A DNA stretch of 64,000 nt from Roseovarius confluentis (GTDB lineage: Bacteria; Pseudomonadota; Alphaproteobacteria; Rhodobacterales; Rhodobacteraceae). The number at the start of each line of letters is the position of its first letter. Positions within the stretch are counted from its first letter, which is position 1. The notes beneath the pieces were generated by a model. The model was given only the letters and a program-made list of their open reading frames with translations, ran no database searches and was not told the DNA's origin. A program made the position numbers and the translations under genes. Below, piece by piece: positions 55,714-64,000 of this stretch. The DNA lies in NCBI RefSeq assembly GCF_002917925.1, contig NZ_PPFE01000002.1:372001-436000 (forward strand). Reading direction: 5' to 3'.

Positions 55714-56622
55714 ATGAAAAATCTCTCGCTGAAACAGTTGCGCTATTTCGAGGTGCTGGCCCGGACGGGCCATTTCGGGCAGGCCGCCGAGATTTGCGCG
55801 GTCACCCAGCCGGCGCTTTCGGTGCAGATCAAGGCATTGGAGGCGTCGGCAGGGGCGGCGCTGTTCGAGCGCACGACGCGCGAGGTGCGGTTGACCGGGT
55901 TCGGGGTGGAGTTCGCGGAGCGGGTGCGCGAGATCCTGCGGTCGGTCGACGAGCTGTCGGACCTTGCGCGCAAGGCGCAGGAGGGGTTGAGCGGGCGACT
56001 GCGGCTGGGGGTCATCCCGACGATCGCGCCCTATCTTCTGCCGCGGTTCCTGACGCGGCTGAACGGGGCGTTTCCCGATCTGGACGTGCAGGTGCGCGAG
56101 AGCATCACGCCGCGCCTGATCGCGGAGCTGGGTGAGGGCGGGCTGGATCTGGCGCTTGTCGCGCTGCCGGTGTCGGAGCGGTCGCTGGAAGAATACCCGG
56201 TCTTCGAGGAACCTATGGTGCTGGTCCGCCCCGAAGCCGAGGCGGATGCGCCGGTGCCGGACGTGACGACCCTGCACATGCGGCGCCTGTTGCTGCTGGA
56301 GGAGGGGCATTGCTTTCGCGACCAGGCGCTGGCGTTTTGCAACATCCCGGGCGGCGGGCCGCGCGACGGGCTGGAAGGCACGTCGCTGTCGACGTTGGTG
56401 CAGATGGTGGGTGCGGGGATGGGGATCACGTTGATCCCCGAAATGGCGGTGCCGGTGGAAACCCGGTCGGCGCCGGTCTCGGTGGCACGGTTCCGTGGGC
56501 CGCAGCCGATGCGGCAGGTGGGCATGGTCTGGCGCAAGACCAGCCCGCTGGCCGAACGGTTCCGGGCGATCGCGGACCTGCTGGCGCCGGATACGTCTGA
56601 ACCGTCAGTGGACGCTCAGTAG
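55714..56622 (+). CDS. oxyR: Hydrogen peroxide-sensing LysR regulator OxyR
   Basis: A 302-residue LysR-type regulator. HTH: FGQAAEICAVTQPALSVQIKALEASAG. The redox switch is intact: LLLEEGHCFRDQALAFC holds the two cysteines equivalent to E. coli Cys199 and Cys208. The LIPEMAVPVE and RFRGPQPMRQVGMVWRKTSP end also follows OxyR. It is divergent from katG and convergent with tamB, whose last bases overlap its end by 7. Confidence 0.95.
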   Translation: MKNLSLKQLRYFEVLARTGHFGQAAEICAVTQPALSVQIKALEASAGAALFERTTREVRLTGFGVEFAERVREILRSVDELSDLARKAQEGLSGRLRLGVIPTIAPYLLPRFLTRLNGAFPDLDVQVRESITPRLIAELGEGGLDLALVALPVSERSLEEYPVFEEPMVLVRPEAEADAPVPDVTTLHMRRLLLLEEGHCFRDQALAFCNIPGGGPRDGLEGTSLSTLVQMVGAGMGITLIPEMAVPVETRSAPVSVARFRGPQPMRQVGMVWRKTSPLAERFRAIADLLAPDTSEPSVDAQ

Positions 56623-59600
56623 TCCTTCTCAAAAAAGATGCCGACGCCGGTGTTGCCGGTGGTGCTGGTCGAGCCCTTGACCGTCAGGTTGCGCCCGATG
56701 TCGAGGTTGAGGTTGATCTCCTGGTTGCCTTCGCTGTCGGCGGTGACCTCGGAGTAGAGGTTTTCCGACAGGTAGGCGCCGGCGGTGACCTGTGTCGCGC
56801 CATCCTCGGAAGTCGACACGTCGAGATCGCTGAGGCCGAGGGCGCCGCGAATGTCCAGCCCGCCGGAGCGCTGGCCCGAAAGCGTGGCGGCGGCGGCGAC
56901 AAGCTGGGCTGCCTGGAAGGCCGAGATGTCTTCGAGCCCACGACCGAAGAGCAGCCGCGCGACGGCCTCGTCCTGGGGCAGGTCGGGGACGGATTCGAAC
57001 GAAACGGAAGGCGCGCTTGCCAGCCCCTCGATGATGGTGCGCACAAGGATGCCATCATTTTCCGTCTCGGCCACGAAGCGCAGGTAGGGGTCGAGCGCGC
57101 CGCGCAGGTCGATGACGCCTTCGGTCAGGTCGAGGCGGCGGCCCAAGATGTCGAGCCGGCCCCGGATCAGTTCGAAAAGGCCGCTGGGCACGACGTCGGC
57201 GGTGGTGCCCTGAAGGCGCACGCGGCCACCCAGTTCGGCGTCGAGGCCGCGGCCGCGCACGAAGATCCGGTTTGGTGCGTTGATGACAAGGTCCAGGGGG
57301 AAGGCGACGGGATTGCCGCCGCTGTCCTGCCCGATGATGCCGGCGCGGGCGCGGGTTCGGCGCACGTCGGCGGGTTCGCCCACATGGGTGATCTCGGGAA
57401 TGTCGCCCGGGGTGCGGGTGCCGCTGCCCGAGGGCACGCGCAGTTCGGTCCGGCCCAGGTTGACCGTGCCGCCGATCGTGGCGCCGCCGGTGAGCGGGCC
57501 GTTGATGCCGACCTGACCCGACAGGGTTGTCGTGTAGAGGTCGGGATCAGTGACGACGAGATCGTTGAGCGCGGCTTCGAGATTGGCGTTGAACGGGGCC
57601 GACAGGGTGATCGGCCCGCGCACGCGGAAATTGCCGCCGGTGCCCATCGAGGCGGTAATGTTTGTTTCGGCCCGGCCCGAGGCCAGGCGGACAGCGCCGG
57701 TGATGCCGGTGATGGCGGTCGAAAGGGACGGCAGGGCGAAGCGGCCGTCCGATACGTTGACCACGCCCGAAAGGGAATTCAGCGCGGGCGGGCCGTTGAC
57801 GCTGAGGTCGAAATTGGCAAGGCCGACAATGGACCGTGGCGCCAGGAACGGGTTGGCCAGCGCGAGGGGCGCGGAGCCGTTCACGTCGAGATCGAGGCTG
57901 TTGCCGTAGCTGTTGATCGACCCGTTCACGCGTGCATTGATGCCGCCGGGGCCGGTGGCATCGAGCGACAGGCGGATCCGTTCGCCGGCCCGGTCGACGA
58001 TGGTGATCGTGCCGTTGGCCGAAACCGCGCCGGGGAAGGCGGGCACGAATATGCCGAGGTCGGCCAGCCGGGCCGACAGGTTGACGGGCGCGCCGGGGCC
58101 GCTGCCTTGGGCGTCGACGGTCACGCGGGGCGTCTGGATCTCGATATAGCGGATGCCGGGCGCGGACTCGCCCAGTGCGACGGAGGCGCGGGCGTCGATA
58201 CTGCCGGCGATCAGTTGATCGACCTGGGCGATGCCGGTGCGCAGGTTGGAGCCATCGATCTCGGTCGTGATGTCGAGCGTGCGGCCGCGAACCTGGCCGG
58301 AGCCTTCGAGCGTCATGTCGAGCGTGCCGGTCAGCGGGCGGTTCAGGAGCGGCGCGAGGCGTGACAGGTCGCTGGCATTGAGCGTCATCTGGCCTTCGAC
58401 CGGCAGCAGTGCATCCTCGGGGAAGGCGGCGCCGGTGGCCGACAGGGTCGTGCCTGCGCCGGAGGCCTCGAGCCGCGAGATGGTGACCGCGCCGCCCTTT
58501 TCCCAGGTGGCGGCGGTGTCGAGCGTGGCGGGGCCGGACATGCGCGGTTCGATCCGGGCGAGGTCGGCGATGGCGGCCTTCAGGGTCAGCTCGCCATCGT
58601 CGGAGTCGAGCCGGCCCGAGGCGTCGGCCTCGAGCGCCGGGGTGCGCACCGAGAAGCGTTCGAGCACGGTGCCGTCGGTGTCGCGCTGTGCGGCGATGGA
58701 CACTGTGCCCGCGCCGTTCATCAGCGCGTCGACGCGCGGCTCGCCGATTTCCACGTCATTGGTTTCGGCGTCGAGCACGATGTCGAACGCGCCGCCGCGG
58801 ATGCGTCCGGAGCCTTCGAGCACAACGGTCGCCGCGCCGTCCAGATCACGGCCCGCGAGTTGGGCAAAGCGCGACAGGTCCTGCGCGGCGAGGGTCACCT
58901 TGCCCTCGGCGGGCAGGTTCGGGTCTTCGGGGAAGACCGCGCCGCTGCCAGTGAGCGTGACCTCGGCCAGGGTGGCTTCGAGCGCGGAGATGTTGAGCGC
59001 GTCGCCGGTGCTCCAGTTGACCGATGTCGTCAGCGTGGCCGGGCCGGACAGCGTGGGCTCGACTTGCGCGACGTTCTGCAGCCGTGCCTCGATGTCCAGC
59101 TGGCCGTCATCCGCGTCGAGTCGGCCGGAAGCATTGGCGGCAAGGGCCTGTGTCTGGATCGTGAGGCGTTCAAGCACGGTGCCGGTGGTGTCGCGGCGCG
59201 CGACCAGCGACAGGGTGCCCTGGCCGGTCATGAGCGGGTCGAGGCGCGGTTGGCCGATGGCCAGATCGTTGGTTTCGGCTTCGAGTTCGATATCGAATGA
59301 CCCGCCCAGAAGCGTGCCTGTGCCTTCCAGCGTGGCATTGGCGGCGCCGGAGATATCCTGGTTCGAAATGGCCGCAAAGCGCGAGAGGTCGGCGGCGTTC
59401 AGAGTCGCGCTGCCGGTGAAGGGAAAGCCGTCTTCGAGGCTCTCGAGTTCACCGTTGGCCGTGAGGGTGACGTTGCCGCTTTCGACGTCGAGCGCGTCGA
59501 TCACAAGGGGCTGATCCTGTTGCCAGTCGAGGGTCATGCTGCCCGCCGGCGCGGCGCCGATGGCCTCGGCCAGCGCGGGGTCGGAATGATCCACGCCTTC

Positions 59601-60872
59601 GGCATTGAAGGTGATGTCGCCGGAAAAGGATCTGTCGGGTGCATCCGTGATCTGGCCGGTGCCCGAAAGGGTGGCACGGTCCAGTTGCACTCCGTTATCC
59701 TGAACGAGGTCGACGATCTGCATTTCGGCCTGCCACGCGTCGTCCTGTGCGGCATCGAAGCTGGCGGTGAGCCGGGCATTCTGAAGCGTTGTCGGCGCGC
59801 CGGAGATCGGAAGGCGCACGACATCGCCCTCGTCGCTGCCGATGCGGCCCTCAAGCTGGAGCGTTTCGGGCCAGCCGGAGGCGGAAAGCGCTAGGTTGCC
59901 CTGAAGCTCCAGCGCCTCGGAGGCGAGAGCCAGTTCGTCGAGTACCAGCCGACCGGTTGCCTCGGTCTGGCCGGAGACGGCGAGGCTTGTTGCTTCGCCG
60001 AAGAAGGGTTGGAACTGTTCTTCGAACAGCGGGCGCAGGTCGCCATCAAGGTCTGCGGCGAAGGTGTAGCCCTGGGCATCGTCGCCGTCGATGGCGCCGA
60101 CATTCACGGTGCCGCCAAAGCGTTCCTGGCCATCGGAGCTGAGCAGGATGCGTGCGGAGAAATCCGACAGGGGGGCGTCGCCGGTCACCTGCAGACGCAG
60201 GGCGGGCGTATCCGGGATGCCGAGCAGGGTGGAGACGATGCCTTCGGGGCCTTCCTCGAAATCGAGATCGAGTGCGAGGACGCGGGTTTCGTTCGCAAAG
60301 GAGCCTTCGAAAGTCAGGCTGTCCTGCCGGTCCAGCCGCTGGATGGCGAGGTTGGCGGCGCCCTGACCGTCGGCCAGGTTGACGCTGCCTTCCAGCGACA
60401 GCCGGGCCGGTTCGCCAAGCACGGACTCCCCGAGTTCCACACTCTCTATCTGGACCAGTTCGACATTCACCGACACGGGCAGTTCAGGCAATGAGAACTG
60501 TGTGGCCTCGGCGTCGTCGGTGCTGACGGTTTCACCGCCGGCGGGCAGACGTTCGAGGATGACTTCGGCGGCAGTAAGCTCATCGACCTCCAGCCGGCCG
60601 CGCAGCAGGGCGGACCGGGACCAGACCAGCGATGCGTCGCGAAGGGTCAGCCAGACGCCATTCTCGTCGGCGATTGTCAGCTGTTCGAGCGTGGCATTGG
60701 ACGAAAGAGCGCCGCGAAACCCGGTGACATTTACATCGCGGCCCGCGCCGGAGAGGTTGTCCTGCAGCCAGTTCTCGATGAAGGACTTGTCTTGTTCCTC
60801 CTGATCCTGGGCCAGCAGGGGCGTCGAGATCGCGAAGGTGAGAATGAGAAGGAAAGAAAGCAGTAGGCGCAT
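56616..60872 (-). CDS. tamB: Translocation and assembly module protein TamB
   Basis: A 1418-residue AsmA/TamB-type protein. It has an N-terminal signal/anchor (MRLLLSFLLILTFAISTPLLAQ), a very long repetitive beta-rich middle (recurring blocks such as LSRFAxLxGRDLDGAATVxLEGSG and ERxxxxTxALxAxASGRLDxDDG), and the conserved C-terminal DUF490 domain. That domain holds SIVGLANFDLSVNGPPALN, DLVINAPNRIFVRGRGLDAEL and FGRGLEDISAFQAAQLVAAAATL, and the protein ends FFEKDY. TamB bridges the periplasm for outer membrane protein or lipid transport. It begins inside the stop of tamA (TGATG). Confidence 0.95.
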   Translation of the reverse strand: MRLLLSFLLILTFAISTPLLAQDQEEQDKSFIENWLQDNLSGAGRDVNVTGFRGALSSNATLEQLTIADENGVWLTLRDASLVWSRSALLRGRLEVDELTAAEVILERLPAGGETVSTDDAEATQFSLPELPVSVNVELVQIESVELGESVLGEPARLSLEGSVNLADGQGAANLAIQRLDRQDSLTFEGSFANETRVLALDLDFEEGPEGIVSTLLGIPDTPALRLQVTGDAPLSDFSARILLSSDGQERFGGTVNVGAIDGDDAQGYTFAADLDGDLRPLFEEQFQPFFGEATSLAVSGQTEATGRLVLDELALASEALELQGNLALSASGWPETLQLEGRIGSDEGDVVRLPISGAPTTLQNARLTASFDAAQDDAWQAEMQIVDLVQDNGVQLDRATLSGTGQITDAPDRSFSGDITFNAEGVDHSDPALAEAIGAAPAGSMTLDWQQDQPLVIDALDVESGNVTLTANGELESLEDGFPFTGSATLNAADLSRFAAISNQDISGAANATLEGTGTLLGGSFDIELEAETNDLAIGQPRLDPLMTGQGTLSLVARRDTTGTVLERLTIQTQALAANASGRLDADDGQLDIEARLQNVAQVEPTLSGPATLTTSVNWSTGDALNISALEATLAEVTLTGSGAVFPEDPNLPAEGKVTLAAQDLSRFAQLAGRDLDGAATVVLEGSGRIRGGAFDIVLDAETNDVEIGEPRVDALMNGAGTVSIAAQRDTDGTVLERFSVRTPALEADASGRLDSDDGELTLKAAIADLARIEPRMSGPATLDTAATWEKGGAVTISRLEASGAGTTLSATGAAFPEDALLPVEGQMTLNASDLSRLAPLLNRPLTGTLDMTLEGSGQVRGRTLDITTEIDGSNLRTGIAQVDQLIAGSIDARASVALGESAPGIRYIEIQTPRVTVDAQGSGPGAPVNLSARLADLGIFVPAFPGAVSANGTITIVDRAGERIRLSLDATGPGGINARVNGSINSYGNSLDLDVNGSAPLALANPFLAPRSIVGLANFDLSVNGPPALNSLSGVVNVSDGRFALPSLSTAITGITGAVRLASGRAETNITASMGTGGNFRVRGPITLSAPFNANLEAALNDLVVTDPDLYTTTLSGQVGINGPLTGGATIGGTVNLGRTELRVPSGSGTRTPGDIPEITHVGEPADVRRTRARAGIIGQDSGGNPVAFPLDLVINAPNRIFVRGRGLDAELGGRVRLQGTTADVVPSGLFELIRGRLDILGRRLDLTEGVIDLRGALDPYLRFVAETENDGILVRTIIEGLASAPSVSFESVPDLPQDEAVARLLFGRGLEDISAFQAAQLVAAAATLSGQRSGGLDIRGALGLSDLDVSTSEDGATQVTAGAYLSENLYSEVTADSEGNQEINLNLDIGRNLTVKGSTSTTGNTGVGIFFEKDY

Positions 60873-62665
60873 CAGAATGCCTGTCCAATACCGATGTAGA
60901 ACTCGTAATCCTCGCCCGCGTCGCCGTCGAGCGGGGTGGCCACATCAAAGCGGATCGGGCCAATGCCGGTGTCGTAGCGGATGCCGAAGCCGGCACCGGA
61001 ATGCCAGTCGCCGTTGTCGCTGCCGAAGCTGTCGCGACCGACAAAGCCGGTGTCGGCAAAGCCCACAACCTGCCAGGCGTCGGCTACCCGGGCGCGTACC
61101 TCGCCAGAGAACGCGAGGAACGAGCGGCCGCCGCTGGTGTTGCCGCCGCCAAGATCGACGCCGAGCGACTGGTAGGGCTGGCCGCGCACCGTGTTGGAGC
61201 CGCCAGAGAAGAACAGCATGTCGGGCGGCACGTCCACGAGCGATGCGCCGGTGACCGAGCCGACCTGGGTGCGCCCGGCCAGCACGATCGTGTCGTTTTC
61301 GCCGAAGCCCACGTAGGTCCGCGCGTCGGCATAGAGGCGGAAGGCCGGGTCGCCCGCGTCGAGCGCAAGAAACGGCGTGGCCTCCAGCCCGACGTAAAAC
61401 CCTTCCCTGGCGTCCAGCGGGTCGTCGCGATTGTCGAAGGTCAGCTTGCCCGGCAGCAGCAGCAGTTCGTTGGTGCGCGAGCCGAGGTCGTCGTCGATCT
61501 CGGCATATTGATAGGCGATGCCGATCTCGCCTTCCAACTCGTCCGAGAAGATGTGCGACACGCCGCCGCCGATCTCGAAGGTGCGCTGGCGGTATTCCTC
61601 TTCGTCCAGTTCCTCGGCCCGGGCCTGGAGAAAGGCGGTGGTGTCGGGCGTGAAGGTGGCGGGGCGCTCGAACCGGGCGGAGAGGCGATAGTCGATGCCG
61701 CCCGAGTCGCCGCCTATGCCGCCGACCTCGCCTTCGATTCGCAGGCGTTCGGCGCCGCCAAGAAGGTTACGGTGGAGCCAGAAGCCGCTGAGCGTCAGGC
61801 CTTCGAGCGAGGCGATTTCGGCGCCGAAGCCGATGCGGCGGGGCTTGGCGTCGATGACCTCGGCCTGGATATCGAGCGTGCCGTCGGGGTTGGGCACCTC
61901 GGCCTCGTTCAGCACGACCGAGCGGAACGCGCCGGTGCGGCGCAGGCGCTGGCTGGCATCTTCGAGTTCCTCGGGCGAAAAGACCTTGCCCGAGGGCAGG
62001 CCGGCGATGGCGCGGATGCGGTTGGCGCGCACGGCGCTGGGGCGGGTGATCACGAGGTCGCCGAAGCGCAGCTGTGGGCCGGGGGACAGGCGGATTTCGG
62101 ATGCCAGTGTCGAATTGCGGTGGTCGGCGGTGATCGACTGGCCGTCGAGTTCGACCTTGGCGTGGCCGGCCTCGCGCCAGCCGGTGACGCCCGCCTCTGC
62201 CGTTCTGCGGATGACGCTGGCGCCGGCGCGCTGACCACGGGCATACCCCTCGGGCAACTCGGTTTCAGGGGCGACCGGGCCGATGGCAGCACGGGAAAAA
62301 GTGAAAGGTGTTCCGGGTTGCACGATCACGTCGACACGGTTCACGCGGCTGGGCCCGGCGATGGGCGAGATGTCGGCCGCCTCGCGCCCGTCGACGCGGA
62401 TGCTGACCACGCCGCCGTAATAGCCCGCGTCGTAGAGCGCGCCAACCATGCGGGCGTAATCAGCGCGGGCGGCGGCGAGGATGTCCTGCGCCGTGGCGTC
62501 CTCGGTGCCAGCGGTTTCAACGGAAAGCGAGGACCTGCTGAGGTACTCGACCAGGTCCTGCGGTGCTCCCCGGACCTGGACCGTGGCTTCGACCGCCAGC
62601 ACGGGGCGGATCAACAGCAAGGTCAAGATGACTAACCAGGGCGCGACGCGACGACATTCGAACAA
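60872..62665 (-). CDS. tamA: Outer membrane translocation and assembly module protein TamA (BamA family)
   Basis: A 597-residue Omp85-family outer membrane protein. Signal peptide (WLVILTLLLIRPVLAVEA), POTRA-like segments (about 25-260, including LVEYLSRSSLSVE and AGLPSGKVFSPEELEDASQRL), then a 16-strand barrel domain with the characteristic GGSNTVRGQPYQSLG motif (VRG box) and a C-terminal aromatic residue (FYIGIGQAF). Overlaps tamB by one base, so the two are translationally coupled. Upstream is a 377-base divergent region. Confidence 0.94.
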   Translation of the reverse strand: MFECRRVAPWLVILTLLLIRPVLAVEATVQVRGAPQDLVEYLSRSSLSVETAGTEDATAQDILAAARADYARMVGALYDAGYYGGVVSIRVDGREAADISPIAGPSRVNRVDVIVQPGTPFTFSRAAIGPVAPETELPEGYARGQRAGASVIRRTAEAGVTGWREAGHAKVELDGQSITADHRNSTLASEIRLSPGPQLRFGDLVITRPSAVRANRIRAIAGLPSGKVFSPEELEDASQRLRRTGAFRSVVLNEAEVPNPDGTLDIQAEVIDAKPRRIGFGAEIASLEGLTLSGFWLHRNLLGGAERLRIEGEVGGIGGDSGGIDYRLSARFERPATFTPDTTAFLQARAEELDEEEYRQRTFEIGGGVSHIFSDELEGEIGIAYQYAEIDDDLGSRTNELLLLPGKLTFDNRDDPLDAREGFYVGLEATPFLALDAGDPAFRLYADARTYVGFGENDTIVLAGRTQVGSVTGASLVDVPPDMLFFSGGSNTVRGQPYQSLGVDLGGGNTSGGRSFLAFSGEVRARVADAWQVVGFADTGFVGRDSFGSDNGDWHSGAGFGIRYDTGIGPIRFDVATPLDGDAGEDYEFYIGIGQAF

Positions 62666-63042
62666 CAGGCAGCTCCGTTTCCGGGGCCCGCAGCGGGCCC
62701 AAGGCGTGACTATGGGCAGAATGCGTCATGCGCCAGTGCCGCGCTGCGCGTGTCCCCCATCCGCGAACAAACTAGAACGGGGACAGCGTCATTCCCAGCA
62801 AGAAAGTTCATTTTCAAGGCGATCGGGCGCAAACTCTTCCGTGATCGGCAAGATTTCTCCGAAGTGATGTTGACGCGGGAGTATCCGGACGTCCCTGTTC
62901 TTTCCCGGTAGGCGCGTGATGGCGTATGGTCGGCAAACGCCGTAACGCGCGGTATCGACGCAGCGCCTTTGCGGCCGGCTGGAGGTGCGATTGGAGCAAA
63001 ACGCGCAGGGCAGGGCGATTGCTCATAGCCGCAAGAGGGAAT
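62666..63042. other. Divergent promoter region between tamA and the AI-2E-family gene
   Basis: 377 bases without a defensible gene. It contains a stem-loop at 62912-62950: outer arms GCGCGT/ACGCGC and inner arms GGCGT/ACGCC separated by a 3x3 internal loop, with an 11-base loop. Promoters for both flanking genes should lie here; AT-richer stretches are around 62790-62870. Confidence 0.5.
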
Positions 63043-64000
63043 ATGACGTCAGGTAAGATAAGAGAACTCGAGCCGTTGAAAGGGCACTTGGGGGACACGC
63101 AGAAATATTCTCAGGTCCGGACGGTGGCGTTGGTGATCATCGCCTTCGCCGTGGTGCTGTTCCTGCTGGTGCAGGCCCGCTTCATCCTGATTTCGCTGGC
63201 GGTGGCCGTGATCCTGTTCACGCTGACCTCGGACGTGATCCGGCTGATCGCGCGGCAGAGCATCGGGCGGTTCCGCATTCCCAACTGGCTGGCGTCCATC
63301 GTGGCGCTCTTGCTGATCTCGACGGCGCTGCTGCTGTTGTCGTCGATCATCCTGGCACAATTGAACACGGTCCTGGGCACGACGCTGTCCTATGCCGAGC
63401 GTGCGCCGTCGGCGGTGGCGTCGCTGTTCGCGTGGATGGGCGAGGACGTGGAACGGGCGGTGCTGAACTCGCTCAACAGTGTCGAAGTGTCGGGATACGT
63501 GCGGACCGTGGCCGGGCAGGCGGGCAGCCTGATGCAGGGCACGGTGCTGGTCATCCTCTTCTTCGGCTTCCTGTTCGCGGAGCGGATATGGTTCGGGACC
63601 AAGATGTCGAACTTCTTTGACGACCCGGCGCAGGCGGAGCGGGCGAACCGGATCTTCAACTCGATCATTCACCGGGTGAATTATTACCTGCTGATCAAGT
63701 CGCTGGTCAGCCTGATCACCGGGGCCATGGTGTACGCAGTCGCGACGTTCTTCGGGATCGAGCTGGCGCTGTCACTGGGCATCCTGACCTTCATCCTGAA
63801 CTACATTCCCAATATCGGGTCGATCGTGGCCACCGGCATGGTGGCGCTGGTGGGCTATGTCGAGACGGGCGAGGCATCGGTGACGGCGGGGCTGTTCGTG
63901 ATGACCGGGATCATCCAGTTCGTGAACGGCAACGTGATCGACCCGTGGCTGATGGGACGGGCGCTGCGCTTGTCATCGTTCGGGATCATCATCAGCCTGG
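63043..64000 (+). CDS. AI-2E family transporter-like membrane protein, N-terminal part
   Basis: 319 codons are visible and the frame runs off the window. The product has an initial cytoplasmic segment (SGKIRELEPLKGHLGD), paired helices (VALVIIAFAVVLFLLVQARFILISLAVAVILF), a further helix (SIVALLLISTALLLLSS) and a long extracytoplasmic part. The C-terminal helices include the family motif ILNYIPNIGSIVAT and then IIQFVNGNVIDPWLMGRALRLS. The family (PerM/TqsA/YdiK) includes proposed autoinducer-2 exporters and antiporters; the name should not be read as proof of AI-2 transport. AGAGGGA precedes the ATG. Confidence 0.9.
   Translation, partial: MTSGKIRELEPLKGHLGDTQKYSQVRTVALVIIAFAVVLFLLVQARFILISLAVAVILFTLTSDVIRLIARQSIGRFRIPNWLASIVALLLISTALLLLSSIILAQLNTVLGTTLSYAERAPSAVASLFAWMGEDVERAVLNSLNSVEVSGYVRTVAGQAGSLMQGTVLVILFFGFLFAERIWFGTKMSNFFDDPAQAERANRIFNSIIHRVNYYLLIKSLVSLITGAMVYAVATFFGIELALSLGILTFILNYIPNIGSIVATGMVALVGYVETGEASVTAGLFVMTGIIQFVNGNVIDPWLMGRALRLSSFGIIISL

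Overview
The window is a GC-rich (roughly two-thirds G+C by eye) chromosomal segment of an alphaproteobacterium, most likely a member of the Rhodobacteraceae / Roseobacter group. The basis is the combination of a tandem glycine riboswitch before gcvT-gcvH-gcvP, an infA-maf-rng-yacG cluster next to tRNA-Phe, a RegA/PrrA/ActR-type regulator, two large solute uptake operons (TRAP and peptide ABC), a metF/metR divergent pair, an oxyR/katG divergent pair and a tamA-tamB pair. Almost all of it is ordinary core chromosome with short gaps and many 1-8 base stop/start overlaps. I see no prophage, integrase, CRISPR array or rRNA operon.

Layout. 1-5.0 kb: start of a gamma-glutamylcyclotransferase-like gene on the minus strand, then the riboswitch-controlled glycine cleavage genes. 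5.3-10.2 kb: an inositol-monophosphatase-family gene and an FtsX-like permease/ATPase pair divergent from a TesA-type esterase, with overlapping start codons. 10.3-15.1 kb: L,D-transpeptidase, geranylgeranyl-reductase-family flavoprotein, a BrnA-like protein, a broken REP-associated tyrosine transposase (RAYT) with palindromic repeats inside and after it, and ettA. 15.2-20.1 kb: a PAS-GGDEF-EAL protein, nadD, a PBP4-type carboxypeptidase and a membrane-anchored LuxR-type regulator. 20.2-27.5 kb: a partial Tad (Flp pilus) operon flp-cpaE-cpaF-tadB-tadC-tadE-tadG with no secretin, CpaB or prepilin peptidase gene beside it. 27.8-32.9 kb: Lrp-type regulator divergent from a PLP decarboxylase, then a lone molybdenum hydroxylase large subunit overlapping a DUF2235 hydrolase. 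33-38 kb: PAP2-family membrane protein, thioesterase, a 138-base imperfect inverted-repeat element, metF, metR and a nitrilase-family gene. 38.2-40.4 kb: infA-maf-rng-yacG and tRNA-Phe. 40.5-44.3 kb: TRAP transporter whose small permease is enlarged by a TM2-like and coiled-coil extension. 44.5-50.5 kb: peptide-type ABC transporter with a small opposite-strand gene in the middle. 50.7-53.2 kb: DUF2256 mini-protein, ABC1 kinase, DCC protein and RegA-type regulator. 53.3-56.6 kb: katG/oxyR. 56.6-64 kb: tamB, tamA and the start of an AI-2E-family membrane protein.

The most interesting signals are: (1) the RAYT gene carrying a perfect 23-bp inverted repeat pair as an in-frame 69-base insertion, with related palindromes just downstream; (2) the TM2/coiled-coil/DctQ fusion; (3) the 138-base structured element at 34914-35051; (4) the small well-translated-looking gene inside the peptide transporter operon; (5) a membrane-anchored LuxR-type regulator sharing an upstream 15-base word with the nadD/GGDEF-EAL intergenic region; and (6) two families of dispersed hairpin repeats. 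All functions are inferred by reading the sequence; no database search was run.
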